DNA from: Rhizobium pisi
GTDB taxonomy: Bacteria > Pseudomonadota > Alphaproteobacteria > Rhizobiales > Rhizobiaceae
Reading direction: 5' to 3'
Length of the DNA: 64,000 nt
NCBI RefSeq assembly: GCF_003938655.1
Contig: NZ_RJJT01000001.1
Coordinates: 186,001 to 250,000 of the forward strand
Shown: piece after piece, positions 52,503 to 61,517 of the stretch
Layout: every line of letters starts with the position of its first letter
How positions within the stretch are numbered: position 1 is the first letter of the stretch
The notes under the pieces: model-generated
Seen by the model: only the letters and a program-made list of their open reading frames with translations
The model's database searches: none
Told to the model about the DNA's origin: nothing
Program-made: the position numbers and the translations under genes

Positions 52503-52526
52503 ATTGACGTTTACGAAAACGTCAAT
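52503..52526. promoter_or_regulatory. Operator-like palindrome upstream of the NMO gene
   Basis: ATTGACGTTT-N4-AAACGTCAAT, a perfect inverted repeat with 10-bp arms. Shares TTGACGT/ACGTCAA with the site before fadD at 26061. Confidence 0.65.
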
Positions 52527-52775
52527 CTCATAACAGAGATGAAAAGGTGATTAAAGAGCGGCCGCCACGCCTTCGACGATTTCACGACGAATATATAGTC
52601 CGAAGAGAGTCATAAAATGAGATCCGCAAGCCGTGAAAGCCACTCATTATCCCCCGCCGATCAATTGCGGCCAAGCCCGCGAGGCTTGCGGTTTGCCGCG
52701 CTTGCCGCTACCGAATTTTGATGGAGAACGGCGGGGATTGCAGTCGGATGCCGGATTCACAGTGAAGGACTTGAC

Positions 52776-53978
52776 GTGAGCGGATTAGAAACGGCCATCA
52801 GAACAGCGCTCGAGAATTCCGAACGCGACAATCCGGAGGTTCGAGCGAGGATCTATCAGTCCGCCCGCCAGGCGCTGGAAGCCGGCCTGCGCAAGCAGGA
52901 TATCACCGATGCCGAGGTCGTCGCCCATCACCGCCATCGCCTGGAAAGCACCATTCACGCCATCGAAGGCGAGGAGCGGGATCGCCTCCACCCCCGCCAG
53001 AGGCCGCCGGAAGTGCCTGTGCCGCCGGTCGTCGAAATGCCGCCGGCTCCGGTTCACCGGCCTGACGTGGACGATATCGACAGCCCCATGATCTCCGGCG
53101 AGACACGCGCCCCCGACGTGATCATGCGTCGCGGCGACGATTCGAGCCTCGATGACGTGCATGCGAGCAATACCGATCATCTGGCCGCCGCCCCAGTCGG
53201 CGAGGAGCGGCTGCAACGCGGCCAACGCGCCAAAGACATGGATTTCCGCCCGGAGCGGGCTGCCGGCCGGCGCAAGCCGCGCAAGTTCTTTTCAAGGCTT
53301 CTCGTCTGGTGCGTGCTGCTTGCCTTCATCGGCATCGGCGCCTGGTGGGCGCATACGTCGGGGCTGCTCCTGACGGCGGCCGAGCGCGACACCAGCGTCG
53401 CCAATCCGCCGGCAAGCACGCAGCCCGAGGATTTCACCGGCAATGACGATAGCGCCAAGAACGATGGCGCCGCAAACACCGGCTCCCACACCGACGAACC
53501 CGTGACCATCGACCCGCAGAACAGTTTTTCGGCGGACTGGATCCCCGTGTTCAAGCCTGATGAGGCCGACAAAATCCAGAACGGTCGGCGGGCGCGCACC
53601 GAAAAAATCACCGAGAATGACGGCCCCGCCGTCCGCCTGATTTCCGAGAGCGGTGCGGCCGACGGCAATATCTCGATCAACGTGCCGGCGTCGGTGCTGC
53701 AGCAGCTCGCCGGCAAATCCTCGACGATCGCGCTGACCCTGCAGTCGACCAGCGACGAGCCGACGCAAGTCACCGTCGAATGCAATTTTCAATCGCTCGG
53801 AAATTGCGCCCGCCATCGCTTCAGCGTCACCCGCGAAAAGTCGGATGCGCTGCTGCAGGTGAAGTTCGACCGGTCGTTGGCGCCGAATTCGCCGGGCACG
53901 CTGACGATCAACAGTGATCTCGACGGCAAGGCGCGTGGCATCAACCTCTTCGCGGTCCGCATCCTGCCGGGGCAGTGA
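52776..53978 (+). CDS. Single-pass membrane protein of unknown function
   Basis: 400 aa starting at GTG. Cytoplasmic N-terminal 175 residues: a helical part (SGLETAIRTALENSERDNPEVRARIYQSARQALEAG), a Pro-rich linker (RPPEVPVPPVVEMPPAPVHRPD), and basic residues before the membrane helix (residues 181-203, FFSRLLVWCVLLAFIGIGAWWA). The C-terminal 195 residues are periplasmic, acidic, then an Ig-like beta-domain (NISINVPASVLQQLAGKSSTIALTL; TVECNFQSLGNCARHRF with two Cys). No family recognised. It precedes ppk2 and the phosphate genes, but no functional link is evident. Confidence 0.7.
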   Translation: MSGLETAIRTALENSERDNPEVRARIYQSARQALEAGLRKQDITDAEVVAHHRHRLESTIHAIEGEERDRLHPRQRPPEVPVPPVVEMPPAPVHRPDVDDIDSPMISGETRAPDVIMRRGDDSSLDDVHASNTDHLAAAPVGEERLQRGQRAKDMDFRPERAAGRRKPRKFFSRLLVWCVLLAFIGIGAWWAHTSGLLLTAAERDTSVANPPASTQPEDFTGNDDSAKNDGAANTGSHTDEPVTIDPQNSFSADWIPVFKPDEADKIQNGRRARTEKITENDGPAVRLISESGAADGNISINVPASVLQQLAGKSSTIALTLQSTSDEPTQVTVECNFQSLGNCARHRFSVTREKSDALLQVKFDRSLAPNSPGTLTINSDLDGKARGINLFAVRILPGQ

Positions 53979-54018
53979 TGCGGCTTTCCGCCAAGCACCC
54001 GGTCTATTTCGGAAGGCG

Positions 54019-54900
54019 TTATTTCAGAAAGCCAGGCCCGGAGCCGATGATCTCCTCGTCGACTGTGCCGAGCGCCTTTTTGTCCTTGCCGTCATAATCC
54101 ATCCTGTTCAGCATGTGGCGGATCAGTTCCAGGCGCGCTCGCCGCTTGTCGTTGGCGCGGATGACAGTCCAGGGCGCGAAATCCGCGTGGGTTTCCTTCA
54201 GCATCCGGTCGCGCTTGGCGCTGTAGTCGCCCCATTTCGTCAGCGCCGCGATATCCATCGAGGACAGCTTCCAGACTTTCAGCGGATCGTGTCTGCGGTC
54301 GTGGAAGCGCTTGAGCTGCATCTCGCGGCCGATATCGAGATAAAATTTGAAGAAGAAGATGCCTTCAAGGGCGATGATCTTTTCGAGCTGCGGCGCCTGT
54401 TTGAGGAAGTCTTCATATTGCTGCGGCGTGCAGAAGCCCATGACCGGCTCGACGCCGGCGCGGTTGTACCAGGAGCGGTCGAAGAGCACGAACTCGCCTG
54501 ATGTCGGAAACTGCGCGATATAGCGCTGGAAATACCATTGTCCCTGCTCGCGTTCGGTGGGCTTGGTCAGTGCCACGACACGCGCAAGGCGTGGGTTCAT
54601 ATGCGCCGAGGAAGCTGAGATCGCGCCGCCCTTGCCGGCCGCGTCGCGTCCCTCGAACAGCGCCATCACCCGCTTGCCGGTCGCCTGCAGCCAGAACTGC
54701 ACCTTGACGAGTTCCACCTGCAGCTTTTCCAGCTGCTCCAGATAGTCCTCTTCCGCAAGCTTCTTTTTGTAGGGAAAATCGCCGGATGCCAGCGCTTTTT
54801 CCTCCACCCAGTCCGGCAGGATGGGATCGTCGACATCGAAGACGCGTTTCTTGTCCCGGATATCCAGCTCCACGGCTCTGTTTTCGACGTCCTCGTCCAT
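54019..54900 (-). CDS. ppk2: Polyphosphate kinase 2
   Basis: 293 aa from ATG 54898-54900, preceded by AGGAGG; a longer in-frame ATG at 54945 adds no family sequence. PPK2 motifs: Walker [10 protein letters not shown], the lid [14 protein letters not shown] segment ([17 protein letters not shown]), Walker [18 protein letters not shown], then [14 protein letters not shown] and [13 protein letters not shown]. Phosphorylates nucleotides (GDP or ADP) from polyphosphate, or the reverse, in the cytoplasm. Divergent from phoR, placing polyphosphate metabolism in the phosphate regulon neighbourhood. The usual Arg after the Walker A helix reads [12 protein letters not shown], as in other rhizobia, as far as I recall. 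Confidence 0.85.
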   Translation of the reverse strand: MDEDVENRAVELDIRDKKRVFDVDDPILPDWVEEKALASGDFPYKKKLAEEDYLEQLEKLQVELVKVQFWLQATGKRVMALFEGRDAAGKGGAISASSAHMNPRLARVVALTKPTEREQGQWYFQRYIAQFPTSGEFVLFDRSWYNRAGVEPVMGFCTPQQYEDFLKQAPQLEKIIALEGIFFFKFYLDIGREMQLKRFHDRRHDPLKVWKLSSMDIAALTKWGDYSAKRDRMLKETHADFAPWTVIRANDKRRARLELIRHMLNRMDYDGKDKKALGTVDEEIIGSGPGFLK

Positions 54901-55142
54901 ATGGTCCTCCTGCGCCTGCTTGTTTCTCCTGCCGCAGGCGAACATATTTACCGTTGAAAATCAAATCTTTCGCTTTTGGCCTGGAGTTTTTTGCGGATTT
55001 TTGCTGCGGCCTTTCGCATCGGAGACACTGTCCGAAAACTTCTGTCATGAATTGCCGCTATCAGGCAGAGTTCAATATGACGATAAACGAATCGACGCCG
55101 CGAGGGCACTAGCAAGACGAAACATCGTGGACAAAGAGCCTG

Positions 55143-56366
55143 TTGGCGCGCATCCGGCGCGAACGGCCGGTGCTGCTCGCGGCGATCCTGAGCGCCCTCG
55201 TGGCTCTCGCCGCCGGCATGAACAAATGGGCCGTGCTCATCCTGCTCCTCGCCATGATCCTGACCGCGCTTTTCAACGAGGCGCCGGTGATCAAGGCCGA
55301 AGCCGTCGAACCGGTGGAGATCGAGCCGGAGGCGCCGCCGAGCCGCCTGGCCGAGGTGTCGGCCACGCTCGCTGGCCTCGATATCCCCGTCATGGTGCTG
55401 TCCGACGATGCCTCGGTGCTCTTCCAGAACCGCGCCGCCGAAAAAGCCTTCGGCGAGGTGACGCTCGGCGCCCACATTTCCGCCCGCCTGCGCTCGCCCG
55501 GCGTTCTCGACATGGTTCGTGAAACCATCGCCACCAATGCGCCGAACCAGATCGAGCATTCCGAGCGGTTGCCCTCCGAGCGGGTCTATATCGTGCGCAG
55601 CGCCCCCGTCGAATTCGAGGCCGAGGAGGGGTTGCGCGAGCGTTATTTCATCCTCTCCTTCCGCGATATTTCAGAGGTCCGCCGCATCGACCGCATGCGG
55701 TCCGATTTCGTCGCCAATGCCAGCCATGAGCTGCGCACGCCGCTCGCATCGCTGCGCGGTTTCATCGAGACCATCCAGGGGCCGGCCAAGAACGATCCGA
55801 AGGCGCAGGCGCAATTTCTCAACATCATGCTCGATCAGACGACGCGCATGAGCAGGCTGGTCGACGACCTTTTGTCGCTCTCCCGCCTGGAGCTGAAATC
55901 GCATATCGCGCCTGACGAGAAGATCGATCTGGTGCCGCTGCTCGGCCATGTCAGGGACTCGCTGGTGCCGCTCGCCAGGGACGTCGGCGTCGACATCAAC
56001 CTGCATTTGCCCGACGGCAAGGTGGAGGTGCTTGGAGACCGCGACGAGCTTGTCCAGGTCTTCGAGAACCTGATGGAAAATGCCTGCAAATACGGCCAGG
56101 AGGGCGAAATCGTCGATGTCTGGCTGAAGAACGGCGCGGGCAACCCGGTGGAGGTCAGCATCGTCGACAAAGGCCCCGGCATACCGGCCGAGCACGTGCC
56201 GCGCCTGACCGAGCGTTTCTATCGCGTCAGTATCGAGGATAGCCGGTCCAAGAAAGGCACCGGCCTCGGCCTTGCGATCGTCAAGCATATCCTCACACGC
56301 CACCGGGCGCGGCTGATCGTAAAATCGGAAGTCGGCAAGGGCACGGATTTTACAGTTCGCTTCTGA
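55143..56366 (+). CDS. phoR: Phosphate regulon sensor histidine kinase
   Basis: 407 aa starting at TTG 55143; a start at the internal ATG (about residue 26) cannot be excluded. Two closely spaced N-terminal helices (residues 10-25 and 28-45), no large periplasmic domain, then a PAS domain (about 70-175). The HisKA phospho-site is H195 in NASHELRTPLASLRGF. ATPase motifs follow: NLMENACKYG (N box), VDKGPGIP (G1) and GTGLGLAIVK (G2). Typical short alphaproteobacterial PhoR that senses Pi through the Pst/PhoU complex. The pstS operon follows 281 bases downstream, and phoB at 62367 is its partner. Confidence 0.9.
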   Translation: MARIRRERPVLLAAILSALVALAAGMNKWAVLILLLAMILTALFNEAPVIKAEAVEPVEIEPEAPPSRLAEVSATLAGLDIPVMVLSDDASVLFQNRAAEKAFGEVTLGAHISARLRSPGVLDMVRETIATNAPNQIEHSERLPSERVYIVRSAPVEFEAEEGLRERYFILSFRDISEVRRIDRMRSDFVANASHELRTPLASLRGFIETIQGPAKNDPKAQAQFLNIMLDQTTRMSRLVDDLLSLSRLELKSHIAPDEKIDLVPLLGHVRDSLVPLARDVGVDINLHLPDGKVEVLGDRDELVQVFENLMENACKYGQEGEIVDVWLKNGAGNPVEVSIVDKGPGIPAEHVPRLTERFYRVSIEDSRSKKGTGLGLAIVKHILTRHRARLIVKSEVGKGTDFTVRF

Positions 56367-56511
56367 CAATGTGTTGGCAGTCGTCCTCCTCTCGTCGCCA
56401 ATATGCAGCCGGTTTATACAACGCGAGGTAGATTGACCGCCGAACTTTTCTGCTCGCTGACACGATTAATCGGCCGAGTTATAATTTTCAATTATAAATC
56501 AATAGCTTAAA

Positions 56512-56540
56512 CTGTCACAAATGTTTCATCAGTTTGACAT
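56512..56540 (+). promoter_or_regulatory. PHO box upstream of pstS
   Basis: Three 7-bp half-sites with 11-bp period: CTGTCAC (56512-56518), GTTTCAT (56523-56529), TTGACAT (56534-56540). Spacers are AAAT and CAGT. PhoB binds such direct repeats. The pstS ATG is 107 bases downstream. Confidence 0.75.
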
Positions 56541-56647
56541 AAAAGGACGAGGCTTAAAGCGCTAAGAGAGTCCCGCCGATGAAAAAAGGCACTGCGAGGG
56601 CCTCTCATAGGCCGCACTCACACAAGCCCAAATGCCGGGAGATTTAC

Positions 56648-57682
56648 ATGAACACCTTCAAGCTCACCGTTGCCGCGCTCGCTGCAACTGCTGCTTTCGC
56701 TGGCGCTGCCGTCGCCCGCGACCAGATTCAGGTTGCTGGTTCGTCCACCGTCCTGCCTTACGCAAAGATCGTCGCCGAGTCCTTCGGCGAAACCTTCACC
56801 AACTTCAAAACGCCGGTCGTTGAATCCGGCGGCACGGGCGCTGGTCTGAAGGAATTCTGCAAGGGCGTTGGCGAAGACACCATCGACGTTGCGAACGCTT
56901 CGCGTCCGATCAACAAGAATGAAGCCGAAGCCTGCAAGGCTGCCGGCGTAACCGACATCCAGGAAGTCAAGATCGGTTATGACGGCATCGTCTTCGCAAC
57001 CGACTCGTCCAACCCCGACGTTGCTTACGTTCCGGCCGACATCTACAAGGCCCTCGCAGCCCAGGTCGTCGTTGACGGCAAGCTCGTCGCCAACCCCTAC
57101 AAGAAGTGGTCGGAAGTCAACCCGAAGCTCCCGGCTGTTGATATCGCTGCCTACATCCCGGGCGAAAAGCACGGCACGCGCGAAGTCTTCGAACAGAACG
57201 TTCTCGCCGCCGGCTGCAAGGCTTCGGGCGCTCTTGACGTCATCGCCAAGGAAATCTCCGACAAGGCCGCCCAGGGCAAGGCATGCGTTGCAGTCCGCAA
57301 GGACGGCGCTGCAGTCGACATCGACGGCGACTATCCGGAAACCCTCGCACGCATCGCCGCCAACAAGACCGGCGTCGGCGTATTCGGCCTTTCCTTCTAT
57401 GAAAACAACGCCGACAAGCTCAAGGTTGCGAGCATGAGCGGCATCGTTCCGTCGACCGAAACGATCGCCAACGGCACCTATCCGGTTTCCCGCCCGCTGT
57501 TCTTCTATGTCAAGAAGGCACATCTCGGCGCCGTTCCGGGCCTGAAGGAATACGTCAACTTCTTCGTATCCGACAAGATGATCGGCCCCGACGGCCCGCT
57601 CGCTGAATACGGCCTCGTTGCCGCTCCGGATGCTGAGCGCGAAGCGATCCGCAAGGACGTCGAAGCCGGCAAGTCCATGTAA
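56648..57682 (+). CDS. pstS: Phosphate ABC transporter, periplasmic binding protein
   Basis: 344 aa from ATG 56648 with GGGAG upstream; an in-frame start at 56579 lacks a signal peptide. Signal peptide 1-23 (LTVAALAATAAFAGAAVA). PBP-like fold: IQVAGSSTVLPYAKIVAESF, SGGTGAGLKEFCKGV, DVANASRPIN, then YEN...RPLFFYVKKAHLG. GSST and SGGTGAG hold the phosphate. Preceded by a PHO box. A 13-bp stem-loop after its stop lets it be made in excess over PstC/A/B. Confidence 0.9.
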   Translation: MNTFKLTVAALAATAAFAGAAVARDQIQVAGSSTVLPYAKIVAESFGETFTNFKTPVVESGGTGAGLKEFCKGVGEDTIDVANASRPINKNEAEACKAAGVTDIQEVKIGYDGIVFATDSSNPDVAYVPADIYKALAAQVVVDGKLVANPYKKWSEVNPKLPAVDIAAYIPGEKHGTREVFEQNVLAAGCKASGALDVIAKEISDKAAQGKACVAVRKDGAAVDIDGDYPETLARIAANKTGVGVFGLSFYENNADKLKVASMSGIVPSTETIANGTYPVSRPLFFYVKKAHLGAVPGLKEYVNFFVSDKMIGPDGPLAEYGLVAAPDAEREAIRKDVEAGKSM

Positions 57683-57686
57683 TGAC

Positions 57687-57723
57687 AATGCCGGCGCGGC
57701 GCCTTCAGGCCCGCGCCGGCATT
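57687..57723 (+). terminator. Intercistronic hairpin between pstS and pstC
   Basis: Stem AATGCCGGCGCGG / CCGCGCCGGCATT with a short loop; beyond it only GCTTTAT, so weak termination. Probably stabilises pstS mRNA or attenuates pstC. Confidence 0.65.
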
Positions 57724-57844
57724 GCTTTATCTCCCTGCCGCCGGCATGTCCGTCGCAGGATTGAATTCATTCCGCATGATTGTAAGCCGAAGGCAGGCTG
57801 ATGAAGCTGCCGGGCTTGGGGCTGTGAGCCTGGGGACGTAACGA

Positions 57845-59326
57845 ATGAGCACATCCATCCTACTTTTGTGCCTTGTGGTGATCGGCGCCGCCGCCTATCT
57901 GGTCGCGCGCAGCCGTGCCACGGCGCTTGCCGGAGGCAGATCCTCTGCATTGCATTCACGGCCGGCCTATTACGGCGCCTATGCGGCGATCTGGGCGCTT
58001 CTTCCTGCCCTCCTCGTCCTCTGCGTCTGGCTTTCCGTCAGCCCCGGCATCATCCAGTCCTCCGTTCGTGGCGCTTTCCCTGACGACGTCAAGGCCCAAG
58101 CCGCCGTCGAGCTGGATCTGAGCTATTCGATGGTGGCGACGGTCGCACGAGGCCTGACGATGCTGACCGCCGACGAAGCGGCGGCAGTGGCGACCGATCC
58201 GGCCGCCCTGCAGGCCAAGCTCAGCGAAAAGGGTGTGCCGCTCGCCGGTCAGCCGCAGCCTTACATGGTTGATGCCGCCAAGAAGCTCAACGCCATGAGC
58301 ATGACGAGCCGTCTCGCTATGACGGTGATCGTCCTCGCTCTCGCCATTGCCGGCGCCTTCTATGCGCTGCGCGTCATTGCTCCGCGTTTCCGTGCCCGCA
58401 ACCGTGTCGAGCGCGTCATGCTCTGGGGCCTGCTGCTCGCCTCGTCGATCGCCATCCTGACGACGATAGGCATCGTGCTTTCGATGCTGTCGGAAGCCGC
58501 GCGTTTCTTTGCGGTCGTTCCGGCCGTCGATTTCTTCTTCGGCACCGTCTGGGATCCGCGCTTCGCCGGCGCCGGCGGCTCGTCCTTCGGCCAGTTCGGC
58601 CTCATCCCGCTGCTGCTCGGCACGCTCTATATCGGTCTGGTCGCCATGCTGGTTGCCGTGCCGGTCGGTCTCTTCGCCGCCATCTACATGGCCGAATACG
58701 CCTCGCCGAAAGTGCGCGCGATTTCAAAGCCGTTGCTCGAAGTGCTCGCCGGCATTCCGACGATCGTCTACGGCTTCTTTGCGCTCGTTACCGTAGGCCC
58801 GTTCCTGCGCGATTTCTCCGCCCAGATCAGCGGCCTGCTCTCCGGCAGCTACACCAACTTCATTCAGGCGCAGAGCGTTCTGACGGCCGGCATCGTCATG
58901 GGCATCATGCTGATCCCTTACGTGTCTTCGCTGTCGGACGATATCATCACCGCCGTGCCGCGGGCGCTGCGTGACGGTTCGCTCGGTCTCGGTGCCACGC
59001 GCTCGGAAACCATCAAGAAAGTGGTTCTGCCCGCAGCCCTTCCAGGCATCGTCGGCGCATTGCTGATGACCGCCTCGCGCGCCATCGGTGAAACCATGAT
59101 CGTCGTGCTGGCCGCCGGTGTGGCCGCCCGCATCCAGATCAATCCCTTCGAGCCGATGACGACGGTGACCGTCAAGATCGTCAACCAGCTGACCGGCGAC
59201 CTTGAGTTCACCTCGCCGCAGACGCTGGTTGCCTTCGCCCTTGGCATCACGCTGTTCTGCATCACGCTTTGCCTCAACATCTATGCGCTCTACATCGTGC
59301 GAAAATACCGGGAGCAGTACGAATGA
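57845..59326 (+). CDS. pstC: Phosphate ABC transporter, permease PstC
   Basis: 493 aa, longer than E. coli PstC (about 320 aa). The extra N-terminal 190 residues contain several helices (2-20, 40-65, about 155-180) and a polar periplasmic part. The permease domain from about residue 210 contains FGQFGLIPLLLGTLYIGLVAMLVAVPVGLFAAIYMAEYA and the loop LGLGATRSETIKKVVLPAALPGIVGALL. Forms the Pi channel with PstA. Stop overlaps the pstA start by ATGA. Confidence 0.9.
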   Translation: MSTSILLLCLVVIGAAAYLVARSRATALAGGRSSALHSRPAYYGAYAAIWALLPALLVLCVWLSVSPGIIQSSVRGAFPDDVKAQAAVELDLSYSMVATVARGLTMLTADEAAAVATDPAALQAKLSEKGVPLAGQPQPYMVDAAKKLNAMSMTSRLAMTVIVLALAIAGAFYALRVIAPRFRARNRVERVMLWGLLLASSIAILTTIGIVLSMLSEAARFFAVVPAVDFFFGTVWDPRFAGAGGSSFGQFGLIPLLLGTLYIGLVAMLVAVPVGLFAAIYMAEYASPKVRAISKPLLEVLAGIPTIVYGFFALVTVGPFLRDFSAQISGLLSGSYTNFIQAQSVLTAGIVMGIMLIPYVSSLSDDIITAVPRALRDGSLGLGATRSETIKKVVLPAALPGIVGALLMTASRAIGETMIVVLAAGVAARIQINPFEPMTTVTVKIVNQLTGDLEFTSPQTLVAFALGITLFCITLCLNIYALYIVRKYREQYE

Positions 59327-60642
59327 CGGATATTGTTTCTCCCGCCGGCGTCACCGTTTCCAAAGCGCCTGCGCGCCGCGATATCGGCATCAAGCGCCGT
59401 TACGCCGCCGAACGCCGGTTCCAGGCCTATGGCATCGCCGCCATCACCTTCGGTCTGGTCTTCCTCTTCATCCTGCTGTGGACGGTGATCGGCAAAGGCT
59501 ACACCGCCTTCCAGCAGACCGCGATCACTCTGCCGATCGAGTTTGTTGAGAAGACGATCGACCCGGACAACAAGCGCGCCACCGACCCTTCGGTTCTGGT
59601 CGCCGCCAACTATCCGGTTCTCCTGCGTGACTCGATCGTCAAGCAGCTGAACATCAATGCTTCGAGCCGTCCCGATGTGCGCGATGCGACCGCCATGCTC
59701 TCCAAGGGTGCGCCGATCCAGCTGCGCGACATGGTCGTTGCCGATCCTTCGATCATCGGCAAGACGGTCAACGTCACGGTGCTCGCCGACGCCAATGTCG
59801 ACAGTGCCAACAAGGGCCAGATCGACCTTTCGGTCGATGAGAAGAACCGCAAGGTCAACGACAAGCAGGTTGCCTGGATGAACGAGCTGAAGGCGAGCGG
59901 CGCTCTCCACAAGCAGTTCAACACCGGCCTCTTCGTCAACGGCAATTCCAGCCGTCCGGAGGCCGCGGGCCTCGGCGTCGCCCTGATCGGCTCGCTCTAC
60001 CTGATGCTGATCGTGCTCGTGCTTGCCCTGCCGATCGGCGTCGCCGCCTCGATCTATCTCGAGGAGTTCGCGCCGAAGAACAAGCTGACGGACCTGATCG
60101 AGGTCAACATCAACAACCTCGCCGCTGTTCCCTCTATCGTTTACGGTCTGCTCGGTCTTTCCGTCTTCATCAACTTCGTCGGCCTGCCGCGCTCGGCTTC
60201 GCTGGTCGGCGGTCTGGTGCTGACGCTGATGACCCTGCCGACGATCATCATCGCGACACGCGCCGCCCTCCGCGCTGTGCCGCCGTCGATCCGCGCTGCA
60301 GCGCTCGGCCTCGGCGCCTCGAAGATGCAGATGGTGTTCCACCATGTTCTGCCGCTCGCCATGCCCGGTATCCTCACCGGCACGATCATCGGCCTGGCGC
60401 ACGCGCTCGGCGAGACCGCGCCGCTGCTCCTCATCGGTATGGTCGCCTTCGTCGCCAATGCACCCGCGACGCCGCTCGAACCCTCGACGGCCCTGCCCGT
60501 GCAGGTCTATATGTGGGCAAACGAGGCCGAACGTGCCTTCGTGGAGCGTACTTCGGGTGCCATCATCGTCCTGCTCCTGTTCCTGATCGTCATGAACATG
60601 GGCGCCATCCTCTTGCGTCGTCGCTTCGAGCGCCGCTGGTAA
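59323..60642 (+). CDS. pstA: Phosphate ABC transporter, permease PstA
   Basis: 439 aa from ATG 59323, coupled to pstC by ATGA overlap; a longer in-frame start at 59269 lies inside pstC. Also enlarged compared with E. coli PstA (about 296 aa): about 160 residues of a periplasmic insert follow the first helix (48-68), with NINASSRPDVRDAT and VADPSIIGKTVNVTV. Permease core with LGLGASKMQMVFHHVLPLAMPGILTGTIIGLAHALGETAPLLLIG. Partner of PstC. Confidence 0.9.
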   Translation: MTDIVSPAGVTVSKAPARRDIGIKRRYAAERRFQAYGIAAITFGLVFLFILLWTVIGKGYTAFQQTAITLPIEFVEKTIDPDNKRATDPSVLVAANYPVLLRDSIVKQLNINASSRPDVRDATAMLSKGAPIQLRDMVVADPSIIGKTVNVTVLADANVDSANKGQIDLSVDEKNRKVNDKQVAWMNELKASGALHKQFNTGLFVNGNSSRPEAAGLGVALIGSLYLMLIVLVLALPIGVAASIYLEEFAPKNKLTDLIEVNINNLAAVPSIVYGLLGLSVFINFVGLPRSASLVGGLVLTLMTLPTIIIATRAALRAVPPSIRAAALGLGASKMQMVFHHVLPLAMPGILTGTIIGLAHALGETAPLLLIGMVAFVANAPATPLEPSTALPVQVYMWANEAERAFVERTSGAIIVLLLFLIVMNMGAILLRRRFERRW

Positions 60643-60657
60643 ACGGAGTTAAACATC

Positions 60658-61473
60658 ATGAACATGTTGACGGAAGCAGCAGTTGAAAAGGCGCTGGATC
60701 AGAAGATGAGCAACGTCCCGTATAAGATGATCGGACAGGATGTCTCGGTTTACTACGGCGAGAAGCGCGCGCTTTTCGATGTGAACCTGAACATCCGCGA
60801 AAACACCGTAACCGCGCTGATCGGCCCCTCGGGCTGTGGCAAGTCGACCTTCCTGCGGAGCCTCAACCGCATGAACGATACGATCGACGGCTGCCGCGTC
60901 ACCGGCAAGATCACGCTCGACACCGACGATATCTATGATCCCGATATCGACGTCGTCGAACTTCGCGCCCGCGTCGGCATGGTCTTCCAGAAGCCGAACC
61001 CGTTCCCGAAGACGATCTATGAAAACGTCTCCTACGGCCCGCGCATCCACGGCCTTGCCAAGTCGAAGGCCGATCTCGACCAGATCGTCGAGACCAGCCT
61101 GCAGCGTGCCGGCCTCTGGAACGAAGTCAAGGACCGCGTGCACGAATCCGGCACCGGCCTCTTCGGCGGTCAGCAGCAGGGCCTCTGCATTGCCCGCGCC
61201 GTCGCTGTCAGCCCCGAAGTCATCCTGATGGACGAGCCCTGCTCGGCGCTCGACCCGATCGCCACCGCCAAGGTTGAGGAACTGATCCACGAACTGCGCG
61301 AGAACTACACGATCGTCATCGTCACCCACTCCATGCAGCAGGCCGCGCGTGTCTCGCAGCGCACCGCCATGTTCCACCTCGGCAACCTCGTCGAGGAGAA
61401 CGACACCGACAAGATGTTCACCAATCCCGACGATCCGCGCACCCAGGACTACATCATGGGTCGCTTCGGCTGA
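60658..61473 (+). CDS. pstB: Phosphate ABC transporter, ATP-binding protein
   Basis: 271 aa. Walker [10 protein letters not shown] (56-64), Q-loop VFQKPNPFP, Walker [15 protein letters not shown]-loop VTHSMQQA. The ABC signature normally reads LSGGQQQRLCIARA in PstB; here it is [14 protein letters not shown], with Phe169 in place of Ser and Gly175 in place of Arg. Ser contacts the ATP gamma-phosphate in other ABC proteins, so the change is noteworthy. Couples ATP to Pi import through PstCA, and takes part in PhoR signalling. Confidence 0.9.
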   Translation: MNMLTEAAVEKALDQKMSNVPYKMIGQDVSVYYGEKRALFDVNLNIRENTVTALIGPSGCGKSTFLRSLNRMNDTIDGCRVTGKITLDTDDIYDPDIDVVELRARVGMVFQKPNPFPKTIYENVSYGPRIHGLAKSKADLDQIVETSLQRAGLWNEVKDRVHESGTGLFGGQQQGLCIARAVAVSPEVILMDEPCSALDPIATAKVEELIHELRENYTIVIVTHSMQQAARVSQRTAMFHLGNLVEENDTDKMFTNPDDPRTQDYIMGRFG

Positions 61474-61517
61474 TTTTGGCGACAGCAAGCCTTCCCGTTA
61501 TTCGAGGATAAAGCCCC

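Noticed and set aside
55021..55080. Possible PHO box (CTGTCAT-like) in the ppk2-phoR spacer
   Set aside because: One CTGTCAT half-site at 55042-55048 without a second well-spaced one; too weak to call.
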